Shown here: piece by piece, positions 16,887-26,898 of the stretch
Position numbering within the stretch: position 1 is the stretch's first letter
Layout: each line of letters starts with the position of its first letter
Notes under the pieces: model-generated
What the model was told of the DNA's origin: nothing
Database searches by the model: none
What the model saw: the letters and a program-made list of their open reading frames with translations, nothing else
Program-made: the position numbers and the translations under genes
Source of the DNA: Oscillospiraceae bacterium
Lineage (GTDB): Bacteria > Bacillota > Clostridia > Oscillospirales > Oscillospiraceae
Direction: 5' to 3'
DNA length: 64,000 nt
NCBI GenBank assembly: GCA_902801295.1
Contig: CADCHN010000001.1
Location: forward strand, 124,001 to 188,000

Positions 16887-17783
16887 ATGGCAAACGCGAA
16901 CATGGAAACAATGAACATCCAGTGGTTTCCCGGTCATATGACCAAGGCCCGCCGGATGATGGAAGAAAACGTCAAGCTTGTTGACGCTGTCTGCGAAATC
17001 CTGGACGCGCGGATTCCGAATGCCAGCCGCAACCCGGAGATCGACAAGCTGGCGGAGGGCAAGCCAAGGCTCGTCGTTCTCAACCGTATTGATCTGGCCG
17101 ACCCGGACATGACCCGCCGCTGGCGGCAGTATTTTGAACAACAAGGCTTTGCCATTCTGGAAACCGACGCCAGAAGCGGCAAGGGCGTGAAGGACTTTGT
17201 GCCGGCGGTTCGTCGCCTGCTGATTGACAAACAGCGCGAATACGAGGCAAAAGGACAGATCGGCCGCCCGCTTCGCTTAATGATCGTCGGCATCCCCAAC
17301 GTCGGCAAATCGACGCTCATCAACAAGGTCGCAGGCAGAAAAGCGGCAATCGCCGGGGATATGCCGGGCGTCACGAGAGGGAAGCAGTGGATTCACATTG
17401 ACGCAGGGCTCGACCTGCTTGATACGCCGGGCATCCTTTGGCCGAAATTCGAGAGCCAGGAGGTCGGCGAAATGTTGGCCATCACGAACGCCATCAAGGC
17501 CGAGGTGCTCGATAAGGAGACCCTGGGCGCGAATTTCATGCTGCGTCTGGCCCGCATGTATCCGCAGGCGCTGGAGGAGCGCTACCGCATCGAGATTGAT
17601 CCGGCTCTCAACGGCTTTGAACTGTTGGAACAGGCTGCGAAAAAGCGAGGCTTTCTCGTCTCGCGCGGCGAGTACGATATTGAGCGCATGGCAAACACTC
17701 TGCTGAACGAATACCACGACGGCAAACTCGGCCGTCTGAGTCTGGAGCTGCCCGATGCCGGATCTTTGGAAACTGGAGAATGA
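16887..17783 (+). CDS. rbgA: Ribosome biogenesis GTPase RbgA (YlqF)
   Basis: Circularly permuted GTPase needed for late 50S assembly. The G4 motif NRID (residues 66-69) precedes G1 GIPNVGKS (135-142) and G3 DTPG (179-182), the permuted order that defines the family. The N-terminal IQWFPGHMTKARR segment is diagnostic. ATG 16887 is used, with an in-frame ATG at 16911 (MNIQWF) as the family-typical alternative; neither has a strong ribosome-binding site. The 3' end overlaps rnhB by 29 bases. Confidence 0.95.
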   Translation: MANANMETMNIQWFPGHMTKARRMMEENVKLVDAVCEILDARIPNASRNPEIDKLAEGKPRLVVLNRIDLADPDMTRRWRQYFEQQGFAILETDARSGKGVKDFVPAVRRLLIDKQREYEAKGQIGRPLRLMIVGIPNVGKSTLINKVAGRKAAIAGDMPGVTRGKQWIHIDAGLDLLDTPGILWPKFESQEVGEMLAITNAIKAEVLDKETLGANFMLRLARMYPQALEERYRIEIDPALNGFELLEQAAKKRGFLVSRGEYDIERMANTLLNEYHDGKLGRLSLELPDAGSLETGE

Positions 17784-18354
17784 AATCTACGACAGCGGCG
17801 TGAATCTGCTGTGCGGCGTCGATGAAGCCGGGCGCGGTCCTCTGGCCGGGCCGGTCTGTGCCGCTGCTGTTATCCTGCCGCGCGGGCTGGAAATCCCCGG
17901 TCTGAACGACTCCAAAAAGCTGACGGAAAAAAAGCGGGAAGAGCTCTACGATCGAATCATCGGCAGCGCCGTCAGCTACGGCATCGCGTTTGCCGATGTC
18001 GGGGAAATCGAAACGCTGAACATTCTCGGCGCGACCTTCTTGGCGATGAACAGCGCGATCGCGCAGCTTGATCCCCAGCCGGAGCTCGCGCTCATTGACG
18101 GCAACCGCAATGTCGGCATTACGCTTGCCAGCCGCTGCGTCGTCAAGGGCGACGCGACCTGCGCCGATATCGCAGCGGCTTCGATCCTCGCAAAGGTGAG
18201 CCGTGACCGGCTGATGCTGGAGCTTGCCGCGCAGTATCCGCAGTATCACTTTGAGCAGCACAAGGGTTACGGCACCAAACTCCATTATGAGGCGCTGCGG
18301 GAATACGGGCCGTCCCCGGTCCACCGCCCGAGCTTTTTGAGGAAGATGCACTGA
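17755..18354 (+). CDS. rnhB: Ribonuclease HII
   Basis: Cleaves the RNA strand of RNA/DNA hybrids and initiates removal of single ribonucleotides. The GVDEAGRGPLAGPV motif gives the first two acidic catalytic residues, and later conserved acidic sites lie in ALIDGN and ADIAAASILAKVSRD. The YPQYHFEQHKGYGT motif is also present. Length is 199. It starts inside the rbgA 3' end and its TGA shares one base with the next ATG. Confidence 0.96.
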   Translation: MPDLWKLENEIYDSGVNLLCGVDEAGRGPLAGPVCAAAVILPRGLEIPGLNDSKKLTEKKREELYDRIIGSAVSYGIAFADVGEIETLNILGATFLAMNSAIAQLDPQPELALIDGNRNVGITLASRCVVKGDATCADIAAASILAKVSRDRLMLELAAQYPQYHFEQHKGYGTKLHYEALREYGPSPVHRPSFLRKMH

Positions 18355-18716
18355 TGGGAGACAACCGTTCGGGCCGCTGGGGCGAGGAGCGTGCGAGACG
18401 CTATCTGCAATGGCACGGCTGGCATATCGAAGATACCAATTATTCCTGCCGCCTGGGGGAGATTGACCTGATCGCATCCCGCCGCGGGATTCTGGCCTTT
18501 GTTGAGGTCAAGACCCGCAAGGACGACAGCCGCGGCGAGGCACGGGAATTCGTGACCGCATCGAAGCGGCAGCGGATCCGTGCAGCGGCCTCGCTGTATC
18601 TGGCTGAACATGAAACGGAGCTCCAGCCGCGCTTTGACGTGATCGAAGTCTACGCGCCGCAGGGTGTTGAGACGCGGTTTCCCAAAATCAACCACATTGA
18701 AAATGCTTTTGACTGA
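18354..18716 (+). CDS. yraN: YraN family protein (UPF0102)
   Basis: A 120-residue restriction-endonuclease-fold protein of unknown function. Marks are RWGEERARRYLQWHGWHI, the EIDLIA acidic site and FVEVKTRKD, the EVK-type nuclease core of the family. Its start shares an A with the rnhB stop (TGATG). It is almost always next to rnhB in Firmicutes. It is the last gene of the lepB-led run. Confidence 0.93.
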   Translation: MGDNRSGRWGEERARRYLQWHGWHIEDTNYSCRLGEIDLIASRRGILAFVEVKTRKDDSRGEAREFVTASKRQRIRAAASLYLAEHETELQPRFDVIEVYAPQGVETRFPKINHIENAFD

Positions 18717-18722
18717 TATGTA

Positions 18723-18744
18723 CCCGGCTGTGGCCGGGGCTTTT
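18723..18744 (+). terminator. Short terminator after yraN
   Basis: CCCGGC (18723-18728), TGTG loop, GCCGGG (18733-18738), GC, TTTT. The 6-bp stem is modest; the convergent DUF1540 gene stops here too. Confidence 0.5.
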
Positions 18745-18920
18745 CAGCAGGTTCCCCGCGGGCAGAAGGTCGAGCAGTAGGTCTCGCCCTTGGTGTTGGC
18801 CTTCTCATTTTGAACGCTGATGCGCGCCGCGCTGCAGCGGCAGTCGACGGTGTTGTACTTGCAGGCCGTCACGTCGCAGCCCACGCCCGGCAGAATGTCA
18901 CTGTGTTTCTTTTCGCTCAT
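18744..18920 (-). CDS. DUF1540 domain-containing protein
   Basis: A 58-residue Cys-rich protein of the DUF1540 family, common in spore-forming Clostridia. The pattern GCDVTACKYN, DCRCSAARISV and CSTFC matches the domain's cysteine spacing and suggests metal binding, but no function is known. The start is the ATG complementary to 18918-18920, with GGAGG just upstream. A longer frame from 18965 has no ribosome-binding site. No clear promoter was recognised in the 80 bases shared with the divergent metallophosphoesterase gene. Confidence 0.85.
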   Translation of the reverse strand: MSEKKHSDILPGVGCDVTACKYNTVDCRCSAARISVQNEKANTKGETYCSTFCPRGTC

Positions 18921-19000
18921 ATTTTGCCTCCTTGCCATGTTCGGCAAACATAGTTTTTGTGTCATTCTCCTGAATTATTCTTGGAAACGGATTCTGGTCT

Positions 19001-19687
19001 ATGTCTTTATTTGCAATCGGAGATCTTCATCTGTCCTTTGCTGGCAACAAGCCGATGGACGTGTTCGGCGACCGGTGGGAAAACCACGCCGAAAAACTGC
19101 TCCAGGGCTTTTCCTGCGTGGAAGAGGGAGATCTCACTGTTTTATGCGGCGATTTGAGCTGGGGGATGAATTTTGAGGAGGCGCGGGAAGATTTCCTGTT
19201 TATTGATCGGCTGCCCGGCAAAAAAGTGATCCTCAAGGGCAACCACGACTACTGGTGGAGCACCGCCGCCAAGGCGCGCCGTTTTTTCGCAGAAAACGGC
19301 ATTACGAGCATCGACATTCTTCATAATAATTGTTATTTTTATCAGGACATCGCAGTTTGCGGCACGCGCGGCTGGTTTTACGAGGAAGAGACGGGCGCGG
19401 CGCATGACAAGAAGATCATGCTGCGGGAGCTTGGCCGTCTGGAAACTTCTCTGAAGGCGGCAGGGGACAGGGAGAAGCTCGTTTTCCTCCATTATCCGCC
19501 GATTTATCAGAAATATGAGTGTCCGGAGATCCTGGCGCTGCTCAAAGAACACGGGGTCAGGCTTTGCTGCTACGGACATATCCACGGCAAGGGCTGCCGC
19601 CTGTCCTTCAACGGATGGCGCGATGGGACCGAGTACCGGCTTATCTCCGCCGACCATGTGAATTTTACGCCGGTAAAAATCCTGTAA
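19001..19687 (+). CDS. Metallophosphoesterase (calcineurin-like)
   Basis: A 228-residue predicted phosphoesterase, substrate unknown. The dimetal motifs occur in order: GDLHLSF (residues 7-13), GDLSWG, KGNHDYWW, and the C-terminal CYGHIHG. It is cytosolic, with no signal peptide. The ribosome-binding site is weak (GGATTCTGG before the ATG). It stands alone: DUF1540 is divergent upstream, and the tig promoter starts 17 bases after its stop. Confidence 0.9.
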   Translation: MSLFAIGDLHLSFAGNKPMDVFGDRWENHAEKLLQGFSCVEEGDLTVLCGDLSWGMNFEEAREDFLFIDRLPGKKVILKGNHDYWWSTAAKARRFFAENGITSIDILHNNCYFYQDIAVCGTRGWFYEEETGAAHDKKIMLRELGRLETSLKAAGDREKLVFLHYPPIYQKYECPEILALLKEHGVRLCCYGHIHGKGCRLSFNGWRDGTEYRLISADHVNFTPVKIL

Positions 19688-19703
19688 ATTCAAGAAAAAG
19701 TCA

Positions 19704-19732
19704 TTGATTTTACCCGAAGAATCTGCTATAGT
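19704..19732 (+). promoter_or_regulatory. tig promoter
   Basis: TTGATT (19704-19709), 17 bases, TATAGT (19727-19732) with an upstream TGC extended element. Confidence 0.78.
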
Positions 19733-19773
19733 AGCTAAGCTTGCTATGCACATAAAGAGGAAGGAGATCAATC

Positions 19774-21069
19774 ATGATCGTCAAGAACGTAGAGAAAAAA
19801 GAAAATAATACTGCTGTTTTCACGGTGGAGACCGACAAGGCGGAGTTTGAAGCCGCTGTCCAGGCCGCTTACCTGAAGAACAAATCTCAGATATATATCC
19901 CCGGCTTCCGCAAGGGCAAGGCCCCTCGTCAGGTCGTTGAGGGCATGTACGGCGCTGAGGTCTTTTACCAGGACGCGCTGGACGAACTGGCTCCCAAGGC
20001 CTATGAGCAGGGCGTGACCGAGAACGAGCTGCGCGTGGTCGGCGCTCCCAGCATCACCAATGTCGAAGTGACCGATGAGCGCACCGCTTCCTACACCTTC
20101 AGCGTCGATCTTTATCCTGTCGTCACCCTCGGCCAGTACAAGGGCCTTGAGGCAGTCAAGCCCGTCGTCGCCATCAGCGACGAGGATGTGGACAAGGAAC
20201 TCGAGAGCGTCCGCAAGCGCAATGCCCGCCAGATCAGCGTGGACGACCGCGAGGCACAGATGGGCGACACCGCCAAGATCGACTTTGACGGCTTCCTCAA
20301 CGGCGAGCGCTTTGACGGCGGCAAGGCCGAGGGCTACTCCCTCGAGCTTGGTTCCGGCTCCTTTGTCCCCGGTTTTGAGGAGCAGATCGTCGGCATGAAG
20401 GTCGGCGAGGAGAAGGATATCAACATCACCTTCCCCGAGGATTATGTGGAAGATCTGGCCGGCAAGGACGTCGTGTTCAAAGTGAAGCTGCACGACCTCA
20501 CCATGGCCGAGCTGCCCGAGCTGGACGATGAGTTCGCCGGCGACAACGGCTTTGATACCCTGGACGCTTATCGCGCCAACATCCGCGAGGAGCTCGAGAA
20601 GAAGGCAAATGAGAAGGCCGAGAGTGAATTCCGCTCCGAGATCATGCGCCAGGCCGCCGATAACCTCACCGTTACCATCCCCGAGGCGATGATCGCCGAA
20701 AAGACCGAGGAGATCCTTCGCAACTATGCCGCCAACTTCGGCATGAACACCCGCGACATGTCCCTCGACCAGCTCAAGCAGATGATGGGCGTGGACGACG
20801 CGATGATCAACAACACCATCCGTCCCGCCGCCGAGTATCAGGTTCGCAACGACCTGCTGCTCGAGGCCGTCATTGAGGCCGAGAACATCGAGACCACCGA
20901 GGAAGAGAACCGCGAGTACCTCAACAAGGTTGCCGAGAGCATCGGCGCCAAGGCCGAAGAGGTCGAGCAGTACTTCGGCATGGACTACATCGCTGCCGAG
21001 CAGAAGAAGGAAAAGGCCAACACGCTCATCCTCGAGAGCGCCGTTGCCAAGGCTCCCGAGCAGGAGTAA
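19774..21069 (+). CDS. tig: Trigger factor
   Basis: Ribosome-associated chaperone and peptidyl-prolyl isomerase, 431 residues. The ribosome-docking signature is GFRKGKAPR in the N-terminal domain. The FKBP-type PPIase domain (about residues 160-240) includes DTAKIDFDGF, FVPGFEEQIVGMKVGE and INITFPEDY. The C-terminal arms are rich in Glu/Lys helices. AAGGAGAT provides a strong ribosome-binding site. The tig-clpP-clpX-lon-ysxC order is the classic Firmicutes arrangement of protein-fate genes. Confidence 0.97.
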   Translation: MIVKNVEKKENNTAVFTVETDKAEFEAAVQAAYLKNKSQIYIPGFRKGKAPRQVVEGMYGAEVFYQDALDELAPKAYEQGVTENELRVVGAPSITNVEVTDERTASYTFSVDLYPVVTLGQYKGLEAVKPVVAISDEDVDKELESVRKRNARQISVDDREAQMGDTAKIDFDGFLNGERFDGGKAEGYSLELGSGSFVPGFEEQIVGMKVGEEKDINITFPEDYVEDLAGKDVVFKVKLHDLTMAELPELDDEFAGDNGFDTLDAYRANIREELEKKANEKAESEFRSEIMRQAADNLTVTIPEAMIAEKTEEILRNYAANFGMNTRDMSLDQLKQMMGVDDAMINNTIRPAAEYQVRNDLLLEAVIEAENIETTEEENREYLNKVAESIGAKAEEVEQYFGMDYIAAEQKKEKANTLILESAVAKAPEQE

Positions 21070-21071
21070 TT

Positions 21072-21079
21072 GGTATAAT
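21072..21079 (+). promoter_or_regulatory. Possible extended -10 promoter before clpP
   Basis: TGG followed by TATAAT (21074-21079) lies just after the tig stop, without a good -35. The following leader has short hairpins (CCCC/GGGG and CTCT/AGAG). Confidence 0.4.
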
Positions 21080-21141
21080 TTCCCCACCGCGGGGATATGC
21101 TCTCTGAGAGTTGCTGATAATGAAAAGGAGAGTATCATACA

Positions 21142-21723
21142 ATGAGTTTAGTCCCTTATGTAGTTGAACAGACCAGCCGCGGCGAGCGTTCGTACGACAT
21201 TTTTTCCCGCCTGCTGAATGACCGCATCGTTATGCTCAGCGAGGAAGTCAACGACACCACCGCCAGCCTCATCGTGGCTCAGCTGCTGTATCTTGAGGCT
21301 CAGGATCCCGACAAGGACATCCAGTTTTATATCAACAGCCCCGGCGGCAGCGTGACAAGCGGCCTGGCGATCTATGATACCATGCAGTACATCAAGCCCG
21401 ATGTCTCCACCATCTGCGTGGGTATGGCGGCATCCATGGGCGCGTTCCTGCTGTCCTCCGGCGCCAAGGGCAAGCGCATTGCGCTGCCGAACGCCGAGAT
21501 CATGATCCATCAGCCTTCCGGCGGCAGCCGCGGTCAGTGCACCGATATCCAGATTCAGGCCGAGCAGATCCTGAAGATCAAGAACCGCCTGAATCAGATC
21601 CTGGCTGCCAACACCGGCAAGAGCGTGGAAGAGGTCGAGCGCGACTGCGAGCGCGACCATTTCATGACCGCCGAGGAGGCGCAGGCATACGGCCTGATCG
21701 ACAAGGTGATCTACAAGCGCTGA
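21142..21723 (+). CDS. clpP: ATP-dependent Clp protease proteolytic subunit
   Basis: Serine protease subunit that forms the tetradecameric Clp chamber. The triad reads Ser98 (GMAASMG), His123 (MIHQPSGG) and Asp172 (in ERDHFMT). Length is 193 with no propeptide of note. AAGGAGAG gives a good ribosome-binding site. It is followed by clpX, its unfoldase partner, 100 bases downstream. A second ClpP-fold gene at 42625 is a different, TepA-like family member. Confidence 0.97.
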   Translation: MSLVPYVVEQTSRGERSYDIFSRLLNDRIVMLSEEVNDTTASLIVAQLLYLEAQDPDKDIQFYINSPGGSVTSGLAIYDTMQYIKPDVSTICVGMAASMGAFLLSSGAKGKRIALPNAEIMIHQPSGGSRGQCTDIQIQAEQILKIKNRLNQILAANTGKSVEEVERDCERDHFMTAEEAQAYGLIDKVIYKR

Positions 21724-21753
21724 GTCGTTCGACAACTAAACAGATTTTCGGAG

Positions 21754-21781
21754 CGCGGGGTGGGCCATGGCCCTCCTCGCG
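21754..21781 (+). other. GC-rich hairpin between clpP and clpX
   Basis: CGCGGGGTGGGC (21754-21765) pairs with GCCCTCCTCGCG (21770-21781) with one T-T mismatch and one G-T pair. No T-run follows, so it is more likely a processing or stability element than a terminator. Confidence 0.45.
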
Positions 21782-21823
21782 TTTACGGCATCAGGTTCAG
21801 TCTTTTCAAATTAGGAGAAGAAC

Positions 21824-23080
21824 ATGGCAAGTAATGAAGGCAGAAGAAGCATCCGCTGCTCATTTTGCGGAAAGCCACAGTCCTTAGTCAACCGGCTGAT
21901 CGCCGGCAACGGCAGCTACATCTGCGACGACTGCGTCCGCATGTGCATGAACATCATCGAGGACGATCCGGAGCTCAACCCAAAGGTCGAGGGCTATGAC
22001 GGGCTCCCGCTCGTATTCGAGAAGCTGCCGAAGCCCGCGCAGATCAAGGCCAAGCTGGATGATTACGTCATCGGCCAGGAGCGCGCCAAGATTGTACTGT
22101 CCGTGGCTGTTTACAACCACTACAAGCGCATCCTGCATGGCGGCGGCAAGGACGACGTGGAACTGCAGAAGAGCAATATCCTGCTGATCGGACCCACCGG
22201 CAGCGGTAAAACACTCTTCGCGCAGACGATGGCTAAGATGCTCGACGTTCCCTTTGCCATTGCCGACGCGACTACGCTCACCGAGGCAGGCTACGTCGGC
22301 GAGGACGTGGAAAACGTCATCCTCAAGCTGCTGCAGGCGGCGGATTTTGACGTGGAACGCGCCCAACGCGGCATCATTTACATCGACGAGATCGACAAAA
22401 TCGCGCGCAAGAGCGAGAACACCTCGATCACGCGCGACGTGTCCGGCGAGGGTGTGCAGCAGGCGCTGCTGAAGCTCCTCGAGGGCACCATTGCCAACGT
22501 CCCGCCGCAGGGCGGCCGCAAGCATCCGCACCAGGAGTTCATCCATGTGGATACGACGAATATTCTTTTTATCTGCGGCGGCGCCTTTGACGGGCTGGAT
22601 AAGATCATCGAAAAGCGCACCAACAAAAAGACGATGGGCTTCGGCGCGGAGATCGCCAGCAGCAGTGAGCGCGACCTGGGTCAGATCCTTTCCCAGGTGC
22701 AGCAGCACGATCTGCTGAAGTTCGGCATCATCCCCGAGCTGATCGGCCGTCTGCCGGTTGTGGCCTCGTTGGATTCGCTCAATCGCGACGACCTGGTACG
22801 CATCCTCACCGAGCCGAAAAACGCGATGACCAAGCAATATCAGGCGCTGATGAGCTATGACGGCGTGGAGCTCTGCTTTGAGCCGGAGGCGCTGGAGGCG
22901 GTCGCCGACAAGGCCATCGAGCGCAAGATCGGCGCGCGAGGCCTGCGCAGCGTGATGGAATCGGTGATGACCGACGTCATGTACACCGTACCCTCTGACC
23001 CGACGGTGAAGAAAGTCACGATCACCGCCGACTGCGTGAGCAAGGACGAGAGTCCGCTCATCGAACACATCAATCCGTAA
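21824..23080 (+). CDS. clpX: ATP-dependent Clp protease ATPase subunit ClpX
   Basis: AAA+ unfoldase that feeds substrates to ClpP, 418 residues. The N-terminal zinc-binding domain has Cys12, Cys15, Cys34 and Cys37. Walker A is GPTGSGKT and Walker B is [11 protein letters not shown], with the sensor and substrate-handling segments of the family present, including the pore-1 motif GYVG in the stretch [12 protein letters not shown] RAGxxS-free start with AGGAGAAG upstream is clear. It lies between clpP and lon. Confidence 0.97.
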   Translation: MASNEGRRSIRCSFCGKPQSLVNRLIAGNGSYICDDCVRMCMNIIEDDPELNPKVEGYDGLPLVFEKLPKPAQIKAKLDDYVIGQERAKIVLSVAVYNHYKRILHGGGKDDVELQKSNILLIGPTGSGKTLFAQTMAKMLDVPFAIADATTLTEAGYVGEDVENVILKLLQAADFDVERAQRGIIYIDEIDKIARKSENTSITRDVSGEGVQQALLKLLEGTIANVPPQGGRKHPHQEFIHVDTTNILFICGGAFDGLDKIIEKRTNKKTMGFGAEIASSSERDLGQILSQVQQHDLLKFGIIPELIGRLPVVASLDSLNRDDLVRILTEPKNAMTKQYQALMSYDGVELCFEPEALEAVADKAIERKIGARGLRSVMESVMTDVMYTVPSDPTVKKVTITADCVSKDESPLIEHINP

Positions 23081-23113
23081 TTAACATTGCACCTCTGCGA
23101 AAGGAGGTTTCCC

Positions 23114-25510
23114 ATGAGTCAACAGACCATTAATTTTGAATCGCGCACCATGCCTCTGCTGCCGCTGCGGGGATTGATCGTTTTCCCGCAGATGCTGCTG
23201 ACCTTTGACGTGGAGCGCAGCGCTTCTTTGGGCGCGATCAACGCTGCCAACCGCGGCGATCATCTGATTTTCCTGGCCGCACAGAAGGACATTTCCGTTG
23301 ACGTGCCGGAAGAGAAGGACATCTATGCCGTTGGAACGGTCTGCCGCATCCGCCAGCAGCTGCGCGGCGGTCACGGCGGCTGCCGTCTGATGGTAGAGGG
23401 GCTGTTCCGCGCCCGCGCCGTCAGCATGGATACCGACAGCAAGGGTTACACCGCGCTGCTTGAGCCGCTGGACGACAAGCCGGAGCGGATCAGTCCGGCG
23501 CGCCGCGAGGCGCTGCTGCGCAACTGCCTGACGCTCTTCAACGAGTATCTGCATCTCAACCAGGACATGATGAACGAGCAGCTTCTGAATGTGCTGGCCA
23601 ATCCGGACGCCGATTACGTGTCCTATTACATCGCGCAGAATCTCCGCGTGAATGTTCCTGCCCGGCAGGCTGTTCTCGAGGAGCGGAGCCTGAGCCGCCG
23701 TTTGATGCAGCTCGGCAGAATGCTCAGCAATGAGCTGCATATCCTCAGCATCGAGCAGGAACTGAATGAGGCTACCCAGGAGGCCATGGAACGCAATCAG
23801 CGCGAATATTACCTCCGCGAGGAAATGAAGATCATCCAGTCCGAGCTGGGGGAGGATCTTTCGACCGACGATTTCGGTGAATATCGCCGGAAGATCGAGG
23901 CCTTGCCTGTCATGCAGGAAGTACGAGATAAGCTGCTCAAGGAGCTGGCGCGCCTACAGAAGCAGCCCTTCGGCTCTTCGGAATCGGCTGTGCTGCGCGG
24001 TTATCTGGACACGGTCCTCGAGCTGCCCTGGGGCGTCAAAACCGAGGAAACGCTGGATATTGACAAGGCCAGAAAGATCCTGGACGAGGATCATTTTGGC
24101 TTGGACAAGGTCAAGGAACGCATCCTGGAATACCTCGCCGTCCGTCAGCTCAGCCCGGAGCTCAAAGGCGGGCTGCTCTGCCTGGTTGGCCCTCCGGGCA
24201 CCGGTAAAACGAGCATCGCCATGAGCATCGCCCGCGCCACCAACCGCAAACTTGTGCGACTGTCGCTTGGCGGCGTGCACGACGAGGCCGAGATCCGCGG
24301 CCATCGCAAGACCTATATCGGCTCCATGCCGGGCCGGATCATGAACGGCATCAGCCAGGCAGGTTCCTGCAATCCGTTGATGGTGCTCGACGAGATCGAC
24401 AAGCTCGGCTCCGATTACCGGGGAGATCCCTCCGCCGCACTGCTGGAAGTGCTCGACGGCGAGCAGAATAACAGCTTCCGCGATCATTTTCTGGAGATCC
24501 CCTTCGATCTGTCCGAGGTCTTTTTCATCACTACAGCCAACACGATCGACACGATTCCGCGTCCGCTTCTGGACCGCATGGAGGTCATCGAGCTGTCCAG
24601 TTATACCGATGAGGAGAAGCTGCAGATCGCCAAGCGGCATCTCTTGCCGAAGCAGCGCAAAAAGCACGGTCTCAAGGCCACGCAGCTGCGCGTCGGCGAT
24701 GAGGCGATCCGCGAAATCATCGCGTCCTATACGCGGGAATCCGGCGTGCGGCGGCTGGAACGGGAGCTTGCCTCGCTCTGCCGCAAGGCGGCGGGTCGAA
24801 TCGCGGAAGGGAAGTGCCGCAGCCTGACGGTGAGATCTGACCGGCTGGAGGAGCTGCTTGGCCCAGCGAAGTTCAAGCGCGATGAAAAGCGCGAGCGCGA
24901 CGAAGTCGGCCTTGTGCGCGGTCTGGCCTATACCAGCGTCGGCGGTGAGGTGCTCGACGTCGAGGTCGCCGTTCTGGATGGCAGCGGCAAGCTGGAACTG
25001 ACCGGCAACCTGGGTGATGTGATGAAGGAATCGGCCCACGCGGCGCTCAGCTACATCCGCAGCCGGGCCGAGATGCTCGGCATCGACCCGGAGTTTTACC
25101 GCAACAAGGATATCCACATTCACTTTCCTGAAGGCGCCGTGCCCAAGGACGGCCCGTCGGCCGGCATTACCGTGACGGTCGCCCTGATCTCCGCCCTGAC
25201 CGGCACGCCTGTGCGCCATGACGTCGCCATGACCGGCGAGATTACTCTGCGCGGCCGCGTGCTGCCGATCGGCGGTCTGCGCGAGAAGACGATGGCCGCC
25301 CTGCGCGCCGGGATACATACGGTGATTATCCCCGAGGATAACGTCTCCGACCTTGCCGAGATCGACCAGACGGTACGCCAGAAGCTGCATTTTGTGAGCA
25401 CCGATCAGGCGGACAAGATCCTCGACGTCGCACTGCTGCGCCGTCCGGCGGAGAAGGCCGAAGAATATCTGCCCGTACCTGTTGACGGGCGCATTCCGGT
25501 CAGAATATAG
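23114..25510 (+). CDS. lon: ATP-dependent protease Lon
   Basis: AAA+ serine protease, 798 residues, for damaged and regulatory proteins. An N-terminal LAN domain (begins near [14 protein letters not shown]) is followed by the AAA+ module with Walker A GPPGTGKT (near residue 358) and a C-terminal protease domain with the Ser682-Lys725 dyad in [10 protein letters not shown] and [15 protein letters not shown] 23114 is chosen because AAGGAGG ends six bases upstream. A longer frame from 23087 reads through the ribosome-binding site. Confidence 0.97.
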   Translation: MSQQTINFESRTMPLLPLRGLIVFPQMLLTFDVERSASLGAINAANRGDHLIFLAAQKDISVDVPEEKDIYAVGTVCRIRQQLRGGHGGCRLMVEGLFRARAVSMDTDSKGYTALLEPLDDKPERISPARREALLRNCLTLFNEYLHLNQDMMNEQLLNVLANPDADYVSYYIAQNLRVNVPARQAVLEERSLSRRLMQLGRMLSNELHILSIEQELNEATQEAMERNQREYYLREEMKIIQSELGEDLSTDDFGEYRRKIEALPVMQEVRDKLLKELARLQKQPFGSSESAVLRGYLDTVLELPWGVKTEETLDIDKARKILDEDHFGLDKVKERILEYLAVRQLSPELKGGLLCLVGPPGTGKTSIAMSIARATNRKLVRLSLGGVHDEAEIRGHRKTYIGSMPGRIMNGISQAGSCNPLMVLDEIDKLGSDYRGDPSAALLEVLDGEQNNSFRDHFLEIPFDLSEVFFITTANTIDTIPRPLLDRMEVIELSSYTDEEKLQIAKRHLLPKQRKKHGLKATQLRVGDEAIREIIASYTRESGVRRLERELASLCRKAAGRIAEGKCRSLTVRSDRLEELLGPAKFKRDEKRERDEVGLVRGLAYTSVGGEVLDVEVAVLDGSGKLELTGNLGDVMKESAHAALSYIRSRAEMLGIDPEFYRNKDIHIHFPEGAVPKDGPSAGITVTVALISALTGTPVRHDVAMTGEITLRGRVLPIGGLREKTMAALRAGIHTVIIPEDNVSDLAEIDQTVRQKLHFVSTDQADKILDVALLRRPAEKAEEYLPVPVDGRIPVRI

Positions 25511-25517
25511 GTGCCGT

Positions 25518-26108
25518 ATGCAGACGCTGAATGTGAACAAGGCGGAGTTCGCGAAATCCGCCGCTTCTCATAAACAGTTTATCCGTACTTCGGTTCCGTC
25601 CGTTGTGTTTGCCGGAAAATCCAATGTCGGCAAATCCTCGGTCATCAACCGGCTGCTCAATCGGAAAAACTTTGCCCGTGTCGGCGCTTCACCCGGTAAA
25701 ACCGTGCATGTCAACTATTTCTATATCGACGAAAAGCTCTATTTTGTCGATCTGCCGGGCTATGGCTATGCCAAGGTTTCACAGGGGGAACGGGATCGCT
25801 GGGGCAAGCTGATGGAGGATTTCTTCACCGAGCCTTCGCTGATTTCCCTCGGCGTGATGATTGTCGATGCCAGGCACAAGCCGACGGCGGACGACGTGAC
25901 CATGGCGGATTGGTTTAAAAACGCCGGATGCCGCTGGGTCGTTGTGGCCAATAAGCTCGATAAGCTCAAAAAGAGTGAGATCGAACCGAATCTGAGTCTG
26001 ATTCGCGAGACGCTTTCTCTCGCGGAGAATCAGCTGTTGATACCCTTTTCCGCGGAAAAGGGGAACGGACGCGATGCGCTGATGGCGGAGATCGTCCGAT
26101 TGATTTGA
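25518..26108 (+). CDS. ysxC: Ribosome biogenesis GTPase YsxC/EngB
   Basis: Small Era-like GTPase for 50S assembly, 196 residues. G1 is AGKSNVGKSS, G3 DLPGYGYA and G4 NKLDK. The frame could extend upstream to 25482, but that overlaps lon. ATG 25518 starts seven bases after the lon stop and gives the usual family length. It closes the tig-clpP-clpX-lon-ysxC run and is followed by a terminator. Confidence 0.95.
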   Translation: MQTLNVNKAEFAKSAASHKQFIRTSVPSVVFAGKSNVGKSSVINRLLNRKNFARVGASPGKTVHVNYFYIDEKLYFVDLPGYGYAKVSQGERDRWGKLMEDFFTEPSLISLGVMIVDARHKPTADDVTMADWFKNAGCRWVVVANKLDKLKKSEIEPNLSLIRETLSLAENQLLIPFSAEKGNGRDALMAEIVRLI

Positions 26109-26120
26109 AATCATAGGGGA

Positions 26121-26157
26121 TAGCGGGACGAATTTTTCGTCCCGCTATTGTATTTCC
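26121..26157 (+). terminator. Terminator after ysxC
   Basis: TAGCGGGACGA (26121-26131), TTTT-type loop, TCGTCCCGCTA (26137-26147), then TTGTATTTCC. Confidence 0.8.
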
Positions 26158-26200
26158 TAAAAAATTTTGGTAAACTACCACTATATTGGGGGTAGAAGGG

Positions 26201-26893
26201 ATGAATGCATGGCAGGAAATATGGAAAGGATTTGATTTTACTCCTTTACTGAATATTTTGCTCAGCGCCGTTCCTGCTTTGATCTGCATTACCCTCCATG
26301 AGCTAAGCCACGGCTTGGTGGCGTATTGTCTCGGCGATCCGACAGCGAAAAACGCCGGTAGGCTGACGCTGAACCCGATCAAGCATCTGGACATATTCGG
26401 CTTCCTGATGCTCGTTGTCGCCCACGTCGGCTGGGCCAAGCCCGTGCCGGTCGATATGCGCTATTTCAACAATCCGAAGCGCGGCATGGCGATTACCGCT
26501 TTGGCCGGTCCCGTGAGCAACTTTATCATCACGGCGATCTCGCTGTTTTTGTTCGGTTTCCTGCTCCCTTTGACCTATCGATCCGGGCAGGCCGTCGCCA
26601 TCGGAATGAGGCTTCTGTATCTCACCGCCTATCTTAGCATCGGTCTTGCGCTGTTTAATCTACTGCCTATTCCGCCTCTGGACGGCTCCAAAGTCCTTTT
26701 CTCATTGATCCCGGATGAAGCCTATTACAAGCTGATGCGCTATGAGCGCTACGGGATGATCCTGCTGATTGCGCTTGCCTATACCGGCGTGACCGGCAGC
26801 TTTCTCAGCAACATCATTGATGCGGTTTTTAACTGGCTGATGAACATCGCCGTCTGGGCCTATCAATGGAGTTATTCTTTGTTTATTGCGTGA
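26201..26893 (+). CDS. Site-2 protease family protein (M50)
   Basis: A 230-residue multi-pass intramembrane metalloprotease of the small YwhC-like group; substrate unknown. HELSH at residues 33-37 and LLPIPPLDGSKVL provide the zinc ligands. Five or six hydrophobic segments are apparent. ATG 26201 is used with GGGGG (26188-26192) eight bases upstream. A TTG at 26186 lies within that signal. It shares a transcript with scpA and scpB, a neighbourhood widely conserved in Firmicutes. A TGGTA-AAC-TACCA dyad (26168-26180) precedes it. Confidence 0.9.
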   Translation: MNAWQEIWKGFDFTPLLNILLSAVPALICITLHELSHGLVAYCLGDPTAKNAGRLTLNPIKHLDIFGFLMLVVAHVGWAKPVPVDMRYFNNPKRGMAITALAGPVSNFIITAISLFLFGFLLPLTYRSGQAVAIGMRLLYLTAYLSIGLALFNLLPIPPLDGSKVLFSLIPDEAYYKLMRYERYGMILLIALAYTGVTGSFLSNIIDAVFNWLMNIAVWAYQWSYSLFIA

Positions 26894-26898
26894 ATTGA

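Noticed and set aside
19768-21138. A 456-codon open frame on the minus strand opposite trigger factor
   Set aside because: It mirrors tig, whose motifs and ribosome-binding site are clear. Its composition reflects antisense reading of a GC-rich gene and it has no recognisable domain.
21754-21781. Terminator between clpP and clpX
   Set aside because: The hairpin is strong but no T-run follows, so it was listed as a hairpin of unknown role.
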